The notes beneath the pieces were generated by a model. That model worked only from the letters and a program-made list of their open reading frames with translations. It searched no databases and had not been told where the DNA came from. From JAJPHW01 sp963799065 (lineage in GTDB: Bacteria > Acidobacteriota > Terriglobia > Terriglobales > Acidobacteriaceae), in NCBI GenBank assembly GCA_963799065.1, contig CAWCVJ010000001.1, positions 2,604,001 through 2,668,000 of the forward strand: 64,000 nt of DNA, in the 5' to 3' direction. Shown one piece after another: positions 10,074 to 18,221 of the stretch. Position 1 is the stretch's first letter, and each line of letters begins with the position of its first letter. A program made the translations under genes and the position numbers.

Positions 10074-11143
10074 ACCCGAAGGTGCGCGTGCTGGTGGTGG
10101 ATGATTCGGCGCTCATGCGGAAACTCATCCCGCAAATTCTTGCGACCGACGATTCCATCGAGGTCGTGGGCACGGCGATGGACGGCAATTTCGGGCTCAA
10201 GAAAATCGCAGAACTGAGGCCTCAGGTCATCACTCTGGATTTGGAAATGCCGGGCATGGGCGGCCTCGAAATGCTCAAGGCGATCATGCAACGCCACCGC
10301 TTGCCGGTGATTGTCGTCAGCTCGCACAGCAAGGAGGGCGCCTCGGTAACGCTCAAGGCTCTGGCCTACGGCGCGTTCGACTTCGTGACCAAGCCGAGCG
10401 ACGTCTCCGGCCGCATGACCGAGGTCGGACATGAATTGATCGCCAAAATCAAAGCCGCCGCTCAAAGCCGGTCGCCGCAGGTTCATTCCATGCAGGATCC
10501 GGCTCGACGTAACGAAAAAATGACGGGCGATCCCCGCCGGGCGCCGAGCAGGATTGTGGCCATCGGCATTTCGACCGGCGGACCTCAGGCTTTGCAGTAT
10601 ATGCTGCCGCAGCTCCCCGCAGATTTTCCGGGGAGCATCGTTGTAGTCCAGCACATGCCGGAAAACTTTACGGAGATGTTCGCGCGGCGACTAGACGAAA
10701 TCTGCTCCCTTCAAGTCAAAGAAGCGCAGTCCGGCGACCTTTTACGCCCCGGGAGAGTTCTTATTTGCCCCGGAAGCCGTCACCTGAAGGCCAAACGCCT
10801 TCCTCTGGGCGACGTTGCGATCTTAAGCGACGATCCGGCGGTAAACGGACATCGCCCTTCCGCCGATGTGTTATTTAGAAGTGTCGCTGAGGAATTCGGT
10901 CCCCGGAGTCTGGCTGTCCTGATGACCGGCATGGGTGAAGATGGGGCGGCTGGAATGGGAGCGGTGAAGGCAGCGGGCGGCATGACCATCGCGCAGAGCG
11001 AAGAATCCTGCGTGGTTTATGGAATGCCCAAGGCCGCCATTGATCGAGGTTATGCAACGCGCGTGGTCAGTCTGGAGGCGATGGCGAACACGTTGATCGC
11101 GCAGTGCGCCCCCCAGCATCGAGCACGCGCCACACAGGGATGA
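10070..11143 (+). CDS. cheB: Protein-glutamate methylesterase CheB
   Basis: The 357-residue response regulator with methylesterase output removes methyl groups from receptors. The receiver has acidic residues at DDSALM and phospho-acceptor Asp57 (TLDLEMPG). The esterase catalytic triad is readable as Ser168 (GISTGGP), His195 (VVQHMPENF) and Asp291 (MGEDGAAG). A linker of about 35 residues separates the domains. The gene overlaps cheA by 4 nt. Together with cheR it supplies the adaptation arm; no cheD is present in the window. Confidence 0.96.
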   Translation: MNPKVRVLVVDDSALMRKLIPQILATDDSIEVVGTAMDGNFGLKKIAELRPQVITLDLEMPGMGGLEMLKAIMQRHRLPVIVVSSHSKEGASVTLKALAYGAFDFVTKPSDVSGRMTEVGHELIAKIKAAAQSRSPQVHSMQDPARRNEKMTGDPRRAPSRIVAIGISTGGPQALQYMLPQLPADFPGSIVVVQHMPENFTEMFARRLDEICSLQVKEAQSGDLLRPGRVLICPGSRHLKAKRLPLGDVAILSDDPAVNGHRPSADVLFRSVAEEFGPRSLAVLMTGMGEDGAAGMGAVKAAGGMTIAQSEESCVVYGMPKAAIDRGYATRVVSLEAMANTLIAQCAPQHRARATQG

Positions 11144-11204
11144 GGTTGCAACGCGGCAGAAAGGTGTTACCGGAATGGAGAAACAGATTTCAGGAGAAAA
11201 AGTC

Positions 11205-11645
11205 ATGGAACAGTTCGCACCAGTAAAACGAAGTAAAGATGGCCAACCCGTTCGCTATTTGATCGTGGACGATTCCGTCTTCGCCCGTAAAAACCTGGGG
11301 AAAATGGTCGAGACATTCGGCGGCCAAGTTGCCGGGGAAGCTGGCGACGGCGTCTCCGCGATCGCCGAGTACGACCGCATTCAGCCCGACATCGTGCTCA
11401 TGGACATCACCATGCCGCAGATGGAAGGCATCGAGGCGGCGGAACGCATCGTCCAGCAACACCCCGACGCCCGCGTCGTCATGGTGTCCTCCGTCGGTTA
11501 TCAGGAGAATATCGTGGCCGCGTTACAGAAGGGTGCCCGTCACTTTGTGCAGAAACCGGTCAAGGCCGAAGTTCTCTATGAAGTGATCAAGTACGTGATG
11601 GGCGACGAAGGCTCAGTCGTGAACGTCGCCGGCGCAGGCGCATAA
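11205..11645 (+). CDS. CheY-like single-domain response regulator
   Basis: The protein of 146 residues is a lone receiver: acidic pair in LIVDDSVFARK, phospho-acceptor Asp67 (LMDITMPQMEG), a Ser/Thr switch in MVSSVG and the conserved Lys in VQKPVK. The start is placed at 11205 because AGGAG lies 8 nt upstream (11192-11196). An in-frame ATG at 11175 would add ten residues but has a poorer ribosome site. As the only CheY in the operon it is the probable CheA output, acting on a flagellar or pilus motor not encoded here. Confidence 0.9.
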   Translation: MEQFAPVKRSKDGQPVRYLIVDDSVFARKNLGKMVETFGGQVAGEAGDGVSAIAEYDRIQPDIVLMDITMPQMEGIEAAERIVQQHPDARVVMVSSVGYQENIVAALQKGARHFVQKPVKAEVLYEVIKYVMGDEGSVVNVAGAGA

Positions 11646-11676
11646 ACCCGCCCGGTCGAGCAAGGAGTGCCCATAA

Positions 11677-12165
11677 ATGAAGATGGATTTGATTCAACCG
11701 TTCATCAATGCCGCCGACGCCATTCTGGCTCCGGGATTGCAATGCCCCATGACCATTGGCAACCTCAGCATGGAGCGCGAGGGCTATTGTCGGCAAGGCA
11801 TTGCCGCCTTGGTCACACTCAGTGGCGACATCGAAGGGCGAATTATTTTCGACCTCGACCCCAGGACCGCGGTCCGTCTGGCTAGCAAATTCGCTGGCAT
11901 GGACGTTCCCGAATCCGACGATCTGGTCCGCGAAGCGGTCTGCGAACTGGCTAACCAGGTGATTGGAAACGCCGTGGCCGCGCTCAACGATCAGGGCTTT
12001 CATTTCCGCGTTCACCCGCCTCAGCTCCATTTGGCTGAGCAGGGTGCCCGCGTTACCGAAGATACCGATGCGGTCGTTCTGTGCTTTGAAACCGGAAGCG
12101 GAAATGTTGTTATTAACATTGCGTTGGATTACGGAGCCACTCGTCTGGCAACTGCGGCAAAATAG
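11677..12165 (+). CDS. CheX/CheC-family CheY phosphatase-like protein
   Basis: The 162-residue protein resembles the CheC/CheX/FliY phosphatases that dephosphorylate CheY. It carries a glutamate and asparagine pair in the right helix context (Glu90-x-x-Asn93 in VCELANQVIGNA), the ExxN motif of these enzymes. Only one such motif is visible, as in CheX. AAGGAG precedes the start at a good distance. As last gene of the che operon it would end signalling by the preceding CheY-like protein. Confidence 0.82.
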   Translation: MKMDLIQPFINAADAILAPGLQCPMTIGNLSMEREGYCRQGIAALVTLSGDIEGRIIFDLDPRTAVRLASKFAGMDVPESDDLVREAVCELANQVIGNAVAALNDQGFHFRVHPPQLHLAEQGARVTEDTDAVVLCFETGSGNVVINIALDYGATRLATAAK

Positions 12166-12209
12166 CCGTCAGTAAACGCGCCCAACCGGCTGATACGGGA
12201 TGGAAAACC

Positions 12210-12689
12210 ATGCAAAATGCAACGGCACCAAAGATGACGCAACACCTCATGCGAGTGGCGGCTTTCCTCATCGCCGTCTCCGCACTCGCCAGCGCGCAGG
12301 ATCCAACCAAGGTCGAGCCCAAGCATTACCGCCTCGACTTCGAGAATGAGCACGTCCAAGTCATCGACGTCCATTACGGACCTCACGAAAAATCGACGCT
12401 GCACGATCATCCCGGCGGAGTCGTCGTCTGCATCAGCGGCGGTCATTTACGCTTTACCGACGAGAACGGCAAGAGCCACGAAGTCTTTTCGAAACCCGGC
12501 GAAGCGCGCTGGTTTCCCCCCTTCAAGCACCGCGTCGAGAACGTCGGAGAAACCACTTACAACGCCGTCTACATCGGCGTCAAAGGCATGGCCAACGCAC
12601 ACGCCTCAAACCTCAGCCCTGCCGAACAGCAACAGCAGATTGCCCAAGCGTTAACCTATCTCGCCTCGGAGCCCGGCGCGCTTCACTAA
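12210..12689 (+). CDS. Secreted cupin-domain protein
   Basis: The 159-residue protein has a signal peptide (cleavage near ASAQ, residue about 29) and one cupin barrel. Metal-binding residues are likely in the HDHPGG motif and a later His in FKHRVEN. Substrate and reaction are unknown. The family includes small periplasmic metal-binding and isomerase-like proteins. The start could be this ATG or the one at 12234. It is probably transcribed separately from the che operon; a weak AGCCG/CGGCT hairpin lies between them. Confidence 0.75.
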   Translation: MQNATAPKMTQHLMRVAAFLIAVSALASAQDPTKVEPKHYRLDFENEHVQVIDVHYGPHEKSTLHDHPGGVVVCISGGHLRFTDENGKSHEVFSKPGEARWFPPFKHRVENVGETTYNAVYIGVKGMANAHASNLSPAEQQQQIAQALTYLASEPGALH

Positions 12690-12759
12690 ACCAGCTACCA
12701 GATTTTCGTTTATCTGTTACAGGATCTGGAGTACGATTGCGGTATTTCGGAGTTCAGCC

Positions 12760-13105
12760 ATGAGGCACTCTGTGCGGAACTGCCTTTTTTCCGCCATCTT
12801 TCTCATTTCCTGCTGCGGACTAGCCCTCGCCCAAAGCTCAACTCATCCGCCTTCCGCGGCGCCGCCACTGTCTAATCCCAATAAGGTCGCGCTCTTGAAG
12901 TGCTACAAAACCAATGAAGCTGCCCCACTTCCCTGTCGGCAACCAGCCTTACCGCGTGTGCTTTGACGGAGCCAATATCTGCACCTCCAACTCGATTCCT
13001 ACAGTCGCCAACGGGTACGTCTACCTTGGGACCGAGTCCGATAACGTCAACACAATCGGTCAGGGGACTTTCTATATCTTCGGGCCGAACAGGACGTGCA
13101 ACTAA
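12760..13105 (+). pseudogene. Chimeric remnant: Vgb-like propeller N-terminus joined to a PQQ-propeller-like C-terminus
   Basis: The first frame (12760-12966) encodes a signal peptide and the opening of an acidobacterial Vgb/NHL-type propeller protein (VALLKCYKTNEAA). A shift to another frame near 12910 continues the same family pattern (FPVGNQPYRVCFDGANIC). Then, after SNSIP, the sequence resembles the very end of a PQQ-type propeller (VANGYVYLGTES, TFYIFGP). So there is both a frameshift and a fusion of two unlike genes with the middle missing. A functional product is unlikely. Confidence 0.65.
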
Positions 13106-13143
13106 CTTTTCGCGGTGGGCTGGCAGGACAGCGAGTTGACCGC

Positions 13144-14688
13144 TTACGGCCCGGCGATCACGAAAACTGGATTCTGCGGAACCGGCACCAGACCGATTCC
13201 CGCCTGCGACGTCGCCGTCACTCCCGCCGGATTCGCCACCGTAAACGTTCCGCCAGAGATCGCTGCGACCAGAAACGTTCCGTTGTTTCCCGGGTCCAGC
13301 ATGCCGCTGATCGTAACCGTCATCCCCACCTTCAATACCGCGCCGTCGATGGGTGAGTATGTATACACCGTATTGCTCCCCTCCAACGTTGCGGCAGAAA
13401 TGTTAAAGGTCAACGCGGGCTGCGTGCTCGCAGGCGACGGTATACTCGCCACTAAAGAATCTTCCGGATACGAATCTCCCTGATAGGTGTCGGGCACAGT
13501 CGCAATGATTGCGGTGTTTCCTGCGTCGCAATTGCCTACGTAAACTCGCGAACTGTCCGCTGAAGCCGCGATGGAAAGATCGAACGGCGAATTCATCGAT
13601 GCGGTGCAGTTCTGCGGCACGCTGGCTAAGGCGATCGTTTTTTGCAGCGCATAACCGCTGGCGCTGAACACCGCGACCGAAGAACTAATTGTGCCAGCGC
13701 TTACCGCAGCGGCCGTCACGTAAAAGCGAGTCGTGTCCGGCAGTGCCGCCACCGAAAGCGCGCCGGGCACGGCGATCGATTGCAGGAGTGAAATCGTGCC
13801 GGTGATGTCGGATGCATCCAACACGGAAACCGTCCCCCCTACCGGATTCGTCACGTACAAGCGGCTGAGTCGTGAGTCAAACACCATGTAATCGGCTCCG
13901 GCCCCCACTGCAACATTGCCTTGAATAGTATCGACTGCGCCGGACGTATTGATCTCCACTACGCTCCCCGCACCCTTATCCAGCACGAAGACCCTCTGAT
14001 TATCGGCGCGCGCGAGCACCCACACCGGATCGTTCCAATTGGCTCCAACAATCGGCAGATTGACGCTGTCGTCGATGGTATTGATGCTACTGACAGATCC
14101 CAGGCCGCCCCCAATGCCCCGGTTCGCCGAATAGACACGTGTGCCGTTGGGCAACTCGGCTAACGACACCGGCGCACCCGGTAGCGACACCGAATTCGTA
14201 ACCGCGTTGGTAATGGTGCTGATCACATGCACCGAATCGAGACCGACATCGGCAACGTAGAGTCGCGAACTTTCAGTGCTGGCGAAAAATACGGGCACTG
14301 CGCCGGTTGGCAGCACGGTAGTGGTGAACGAACCGCCGTTGGTGGCCCCATAGGAGGTAACGGTTCCATCGCCACTGTTAGAGACGTACACTAGAGTCCC
14401 ACTGTTCATCAACGTCGCGTACGTGGGGAGAATTCCCGTGTTGGTCTGGAGGGCGGCGGTATCGCCGGACACATCAAACGTAGTCGTCGAACCGGCGCTG
14501 GCACCGCCGTTGCCGTCCACGACCAGCATGAAGTGGTTGAAGTTTGAGTTCGGTGGAATCGGATTCACCGGCGTCGCCACGGGCCGATAATTTTGCCCGC
14601 AGCTCAGGCAAATCAGGCACAGCAGAGCCACAAACCCGGCATGGACAGGCCTGACAACTCCAGGCGGCAGATTGCATTGAACACTCAT
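13144..14688 (-). CDS. Secreted YVTN-type beta-propeller protein
   Basis: A protein of about 514 residues with an export signal ending near a cysteine (LICLSCGQN). It could be a lipoprotein, although the residue at position -3 is Cys and not Leu. The body is built of repeated propeller blades with the YVTN-like pattern (LYVSNSGDGTVTSY, RLYVADVGLDSVHV, RLYVTNPVGGTVSV). Such proteins form extracellular or periplasmic beta-propellers for protein or ligand binding; no catalytic residues can be assigned. The start is set at the internal ATG 14688; a longer frame begins at 14730. Confidence 0.78.
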   Translation of the reverse strand: MSVQCNLPPGVVRPVHAGFVALLCLICLSCGQNYRPVATPVNPIPPNSNFNHFMLVVDGNGGASAGSTTTFDVSGDTAALQTNTGILPTYATLMNSGTLVYVSNSGDGTVTSYGATNGGSFTTTVLPTGAVPVFFASTESSRLYVADVGLDSVHVISTITNAVTNSVSLPGAPVSLAELPNGTRVYSANRGIGGGLGSVSSINTIDDSVNLPIVGANWNDPVWVLARADNQRVFVLDKGAGSVVEINTSGAVDTIQGNVAVGAGADYMVFDSRLSRLYVTNPVGGTVSVLDASDITGTISLLQSIAVPGALSVAALPDTTRFYVTAAAVSAGTISSSVAVFSASGYALQKTIALASVPQNCTASMNSPFDLSIAASADSSRVYVGNCDAGNTAIIATVPDTYQGDSYPEDSLVASIPSPASTQPALTFNISAATLEGSNTVYTYSPIDGAVLKVGMTVTISGMLDPGNNGTFLVAAISGGTFTVANPAGVTATSQAGIGLVPVPQNPVFVIAGP

Positions 14689-14893
14689 CGAGGAAGTCGG
14701 TTGACTCCTGATTCTACGTGCTCTCGCCAATCTGCGCCAGAGCGCCAGAGCTGTTCGACGAGTTCCATCGAATCGCGGCCTTCGTCAGCGTAGTGATCAA
14801 CGCCTCTTCAGGGCTCAGCCGAATCTTCCGTCATCGCTCCGCTTGATCGCTTTCTTTTTTTGTCAAGGCTTTAGCCTTCGCCCAGACTCACAC

Positions 14894-14925
14894 GAAAAAA
14901 AAAGGGCGGCCCTTTCCGGGCCGCC
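14894..14925 (-). terminator. Rho-independent terminator after the Gly-rich gene
   Basis: A perfect GC-rich hairpin (GGCGGCCC stem at 14905-14925) is followed on the minus strand by about ten T residues. It ends transcription of the Gly-rich protein gene that stops at 14965. Confidence 0.9.
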
Positions 14926-14964
14926 TGCGATCCCAAGCAATTCTCTGGCCGCGTTGGACGTCGT

Positions 14965-15471
14965 TTAGCGGCGTCCGCCGCCTCCGTGAAAGCCTCCACC
15001 TCCGTGAAAGCCCCCAGCACCATGAAACCCACCACCTCCACCGTGGAAGCCCCCCCCACCCCCGTGGAACCCGCCACCACCATGAAATCCGCCGCCATAG
15101 CCTCCACGATAGTATCCACCGCGACCGTAACCGTACCCGGTGCGACCATAATACCCGCCGCCATAGTATCCGCGACCGCCGTACCAACCCCGACCGCCAT
15201 ACCATCCGCGGCCATACCAGCCGCCGTAGCCACCGCGCCATCCGTACCAAGGCCCGACGCCTATGAAGACCCCACCGGAAAACCATCCCGGACCGTAATA
15301 GCCATAGGGCGCGCACGCATACGGAGGATACGCGTAATAACCGTAAGCACAGACCGGCGGCGCGCCCACATAGCCGGGCCCAACTGCCACGCCGACCGAC
15401 ACTTGCGCATGCGCCAAAGTCAACGGAAGAGCAAATACACAGAGTAGAAAAAGAACCCGCAGAAACCGCAT
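14965..15471 (-). CDS. Secreted Gly/Tyr/His-rich repeat protein
   Basis: The 168-residue protein has a clear signal peptide (MRFLRVLFLLCVFALPL, cleavage after AHA). A Tyr/Gly/Pro/Trp-rich middle is followed by a C-terminal run of FHGGGG-type repeats (about residues 115-165). Its low complexity suggests a disordered surface, spore-coat-like or envelope protein. The repeated His residues could bind metal. The start was chosen at 15471, because GAGGGGG lies just upstream, and not at 15597, which would place 42 unlikely residues before the signal peptide. No enzymatic function can be assigned. Confidence 0.75.
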   Translation of the reverse strand: MRFLRVLFLLCVFALPLTLAHAQVSVGVAVGPGYVGAPPVCAYGYYAYPPYACAPYGYYGPGWFSGGVFIGVGPWYGWRGGYGGWYGRGWYGGRGWYGGRGYYGGGYYGRTGYGYGRGGYYRGGYGGGFHGGGGFHGGGGGFHGGGGGFHGAGGFHGGGGFHGGGGRR

Positions 15472-15532
15472 TGTTAACCCCCTCACTTCCCTATGTATTT
15501 GAACCATAAAATGGAACAAAAGTTGCGGGGAA

Positions 15533-15567
15533 ATTAAAAGAAGAAACCGGCCTCGAAGCCCGGTTCC
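15533..15567 (-). terminator. Candidate terminator hairpin, second of a tandem pair
   Basis: The GAACCGG/CCGGTTTC stem is followed on the minus strand by a T-rich tail. It lies between the cytochrome remnant and the Gly-rich gene. Confidence 0.55.
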
Positions 15568-15590
15568 CTTTCTCAGGACGGATTGCGGGC

Positions 15591-15627
15591 AAAACAAAAC
15601 GTCCGATCCTCGTTAGAGTATCGGACG
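15591..15627 (-). terminator. Rho-independent terminator downstream of the cytochrome c remnant
   Basis: A perfect 8-bp stem (CGTCCGAT/ATCGGACG, 15600-15627) is followed on the minus strand by TTTTGTTTTG. It would end transcripts coming from the Rieske/cytochrome locus. Confidence 0.75.
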
Positions 15628-15779
15628 TCCGTCGAACAGCCCTCCCCCGAAGTCTGCTCACTTATGAAGTTACAGCAACCCACTGAATCCTAGAATGGCC
15701 CGAACGTGGCAACGCATGCCACGAAGGTGCCATGCCTTGAAAACCTTGCGGGTGGCGGCTTTCGGGGCTCCGCGCGAAG

Positions 15780-16060
15780 TTACTTTAAGCTTTCCAAATA
15801 GGCCGTTAGGGTTTGCAAATCGGCCGCCTGGAACTCGACGGTCGGCATGCCGCCGGCGGTCATTTTCGCGCTGGGATGGCTAACTATGTTTGCCAGCGCC
15901 TCTGGCGCATATTTGTTCCCTATTCCGATCAGCTTGGGTGCCGCCGCGGTTCCCACTCCTCCATCGCCGTGACAGGCGTTGCACGAGTTTGCCTCAAAGA
16001 CGGATGCGCGTTCGATCGGACGCGTAGACAGCGCCGTGACAAGGGCAGGCGAATACTTTC
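15780..16060 (-). pseudogene. C-terminal fragment of a bc-complex-type cytochrome c
   Basis: The readable part (about 75 residues ending YLESLK) holds one haem c site (CNACH), a conserved Pro/Gly loop (AAAPKLIGIG) and an axial Met candidate (SAKMTAGGMP). It lacks its own start and signal peptide and begins within the end of the Rieske remnant. It resembles the cytochrome c domain found at the end of bc-type operons in this phylum. The cytochrome b gene that should lie between is missing, so a deletion seems to have fused the two ends. Confidence 0.65.
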
Positions 16061-16423
16061 TTTTCCGGCGACCACCGAACCTTACAACCCAGACGAGGAC
16101 AAATGGACGACAAAACTTGTAGCTGACCGTTCTTGTCTTTCGTGATGTACAGCGCTTTCTCCGATGAAGCTTTACTCCAACCATCAACGTGTTTCGATCT
16201 GGATGGTGCAAGCCACTGGCTGAGTCAGTTGGCTGAAGTCGCTGACTGGGCCGACCGGCGACTTCTTCAACGGCGTGGTCTGACGGATAAGCGGAAAGAG
16301 CGCGAAGCGAAACAGCGGGACAGAGAGCAGTCCCCCAACCCGGACCGATCCCAGTCCCATCGGGGCGGCTAGAAAGGAGCAACGCTCGGGTACTTCCGGC
16401 TCTGCGATAGAAGTCATGGTCAC
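15994..16423 (-). pseudogene. Rieske iron-sulfur protein remnant (frameshifted, truncated)
   Basis: The first frame gives the typical N-terminal anchor of a bc-complex Rieske protein (GLGSVRVGGLLSVPLFRFAL) and runs to IQIETR, then stops. Dropping one base near 16185-16189 restores the family sequence: DGWSKASSEKALYIT and both cluster motifs. The first motif reads CPRLGC where the family has CPHLGC or CTHLGC, so a cluster-ligand His is replaced by Arg (a single CAT to CGT change). The second motif, CPCHG, is intact. The frame ends at 15994, merging into the cytochrome c fragment. Frameshift, ligand loss and missing C-terminus together mark it as dead. Confidence 0.78.
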
Positions 16424-16450
16424 GGCGATCTCCTCAAAACGCGGCCTAGG

Positions 16451-16789
16451 CTATTTTTTCAAAGTGCGAATATATGCCACCAGTGCATTGATCACTTCAG
16501 GAGATAGTTTGGCTCCGAAGGCTGGCATGTTCCCCTGCCCTTTGGTGATCGTCTGAACCAGTTCCGCGTCGGATCGAGTCTGCACCGCGGGAGAACGCAG
16601 ATCCTTCGCCTTAAGAGCGCGACCCGAAGCCGTGCCCGCGCCATCGGTGCCGTGACACAGCTTGCAATTGTTCTGAAAAATTCCGGCGGCATCGGGCTCG
16701 GCGGCAACGGCGAATGGCGTAAGCGTTAGACCCGCGAACATCAGGGTCGCGACTATCCGCTGGCTGCGCCAAGAATGGGTGGGAATCAT
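16451..16789 (-). CDS. Small exported c-type cytochrome
   Basis: The 112-residue protein has a signal peptide (cleavage around VAAEP, residue about 30), one haem-binding CKLCH motif and a probable axial Met in GNMPAFG. This is the class-I monohaem layout of cytochrome c6/cbb3-type domains. It appears intact and lies 28 bp upstream of the decayed Rieske gene, so it was probably the first gene of that electron-transfer operon. Without the bc core its present partner is unknown. Confidence 0.85.
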   Translation of the reverse strand: MIPTHSWRSQRIVATLMFAGLTLTPFAVAAEPDAAGIFQNNCKLCHGTDGAGTASGRALKAKDLRSPAVQTRSDAELVQTITKGQGNMPAFGAKLSPEVINALVAYIRTLKK

Positions 16790-17324
16790 GCTTGTCTCCT
16801 CGCAGGTTTAAGTGTGCTTTTGGCTGTGCGCAAAGTATATGCCATCATCGCCCATCTCGAATAAAATTCTGCGGTCACGCGCAGTCTTGCCTCGAACACA
16901 AACCACGCCGAGAGGTACACCGTATTATTTGGCACTGGCCTCCCGACCTGACCCGTCATGGTTGTTTTGCGCGCCATTAAACCGAAGATATCCGGTGTGT
17001 TGAAACGCCAGATCGAATCTTTTCCGAAGTCGGTGTGGTGAAGTCCTCAAGTCTTCGCGGTTTGTTCCGATTGTCTTGGGCAAAGGTTCAAGTTCGGCGA
17101 TAAATCCCAGCAACTACCCAGTGCAAAGGAGCGTGACACGACTCAGACGGCATTTCTGAGCCGTTTCGCTCACTATTGCCCTGATCCAAAACCTGTGCGA
17201 CGGCCTAAAAGATGCAGTCGGTGTCGAAGGGAAAAAGTGAGACGAGGCGAGTGTTTCGCGCGGTCACCGGGGGTCACCGTCGTTTGTGTTCTTCGTCACA
17301 CGGCGTGACGGACGGTAAAGAGTG
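16790..17324. other. Gene-free 535-bp gap
   Basis: No open frame here has a convincing ribosome site or family pattern. The region lies upstream of the small cytochrome gene and downstream of the FNR/CRP-type regulator, so it should contain the cytochrome promoter. A few short inverted repeats (for example CGGC...GCCG around 17145-17160 and a GTCACCG-rich stretch near 17262-17280) are visible, but no recognised element. Confidence 0.5.
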
Positions 17325-18041
17325 CTAACTAGCGGCGATTTCTTGCAAGGCGAGACGATCTTTGATAATCAGCGTTGCCCCGTGAATCTCCAAAACCTTT
17401 TGTTGTTTCAAGCTGCTGAACGTCCGCGTCACGGTCTCGCGCGAGGCGCCAATTTTTTCGGCAATCTCTTCGTGCGTAAGCGTAAGCTGCGCCCGGGAGG
17501 GCGGACTCGTCGATCCGTTCGAGGACTCAAGCTCCAGAAGAAACTGCGCCAGTTTCCCCGCCACGGAGTACGAAAGGCCAACGTTGCGCACCGCCTGGTA
17601 GGTGGAGTGGCAGATTCCGCTCAGAACCTCGGCGACGCGAAAAGCCGCTTCCGCGTAAGTCTTCAGAAAACTCAGCAGGGGTTCTTTGCCGATGAAATTG
17701 GTCTGCGAAGGTTCAAGCACCTCGGCCGTGGCCTCATAGGGCTCTCCAGAAATAGTCCCGGGCAGGCCGATAACTTCCCCAGCTTCGCATATCCGCAGGA
17801 TGAGCGATTTTCCATGAGCCGAGCTGGTCGTGAGTTTTACGCGTCCGGAGCAGATGACAAAAACGCCGCGCGCCGCCTGGCCTTCCACGAAAAGGATGGC
17901 TCCCTTGGGGTACGTCGCGGTAGAGGAAATCGAAGCCAAAGCGGCACGAGCGGATGGCGTCAGGTCGCAAAATAGCTTGTCATGGTGCAGGGGACAAGCC
18001 AGACAGTCTTCAATGATTCGCAATCCGTAAGGAGACTTCAT
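17325..18041 (-). CDS. Crp/Fnr-family transcriptional regulator
   Basis: A protein of about 238 residues with an N-terminal cyclic-nucleotide-binding-type beta-barrel, a long dimerisation helix and a C-terminal winged helix (LTHEEIAEKIGASRETVTR). The N-terminus carries a Cys cluster, CLAC then Cys nine residues later, recalling the FNR iron-sulfur site, although the spacing differs from E. coli FNR. The start is set at ATG 18041. A perfect TATAAT (minus strand, 18073-18068) places transcription start near 18061, which disfavours the longer GTG start at 18065. It may control the neighbouring electron-transfer genes. Confidence 0.85.
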   Translation of the reverse strand: MKSPYGLRIIEDCLACPLHHDKLFCDLTPSARAALASISSTATYPKGAILFVEGQAARGVFVICSGRVKLTTSSAHGKSLILRICEAGEVIGLPGTISGEPYEATAEVLEPSQTNFIGKEPLLSFLKTYAEAAFRVAEVLSGICHSTYQAVRNVGLSYSVAGKLAQFLLELESSNGSTSPPSRAQLTLTHEEIAEKIGASRETVTRTFSSLKQQKVLEIHGATLIIKDRLALQEIAAS

Positions 18042-18067
18042 CGCGCGTGGCCCTTGCTTCTGCACCG

Positions 18068-18073
18068 ATTATA
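18068..18073 (-). promoter_or_regulatory. Consensus -10 box of the Crp/Fnr-type gene
   Basis: TATAAT is read on the minus strand, 27 bp upstream of the chosen ATG. No clear -35 box lies at the standard spacing, which would fit an activator-dependent or weak promoter. Confidence 0.5.
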
Positions 18074-18144
18074 CGACCCACCCCGTCATCGGATTCTAAT
18101 CCGTCGGCTGTAATAATATGGATGAGCGATCGTCTCCTCCGCGC

Positions 18145-18221
18145 GGGCCTATAGCTCAATTGGTTAGAGCAGCAGACTCATAATCTGTTGGTTCCAGGTT
18201 CAAGTCCTGGTGGGCCCACCA
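18145..18221 (+). tRNA. tRNA with CAT anticodon (probably Ile2, possibly elongator Met)
   Basis: The 77-nt cloverleaf has acceptor stem GGGCCTA/TGGGCCC, a D-arm, anticodon stem GCAGA/TCTGT with loop CTCATAA (anticodon CAT), T-arm CCAGG-TTCAAGT-CCTGG and an encoded CCA end. The GGGCCTATAGCTC opening and CTCATAA loop resemble lysidine-modified tRNA-Ile2 more than initiator tRNA, but elongator Met cannot be excluded by eye. Its 3' end overlaps the convergent multicopper oxidase gene by 22 nt. Confidence 0.93.

Noticed and set aside
14985..15120. Regular short repeats, possible CRISPR or minisatellite
   Set aside because: The repeats are the codons for FHGGGG units in a secreted Gly-rich protein. 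They vary in length and have no spacers.
15780..16382. 200-residue frame as one intact cytochrome c gene
   Set aside because: The first 120 residues are an out-of-frame reading of the Rieske remnant. Only the C-terminal part is family-like and no signal peptide exists.
18145..18221. Initiator tRNA-fMet
   Set aside because: The acceptor end starts with a paired G-C and the anticodon stem lacks the three G-C pairs typical of initiator tRNA.
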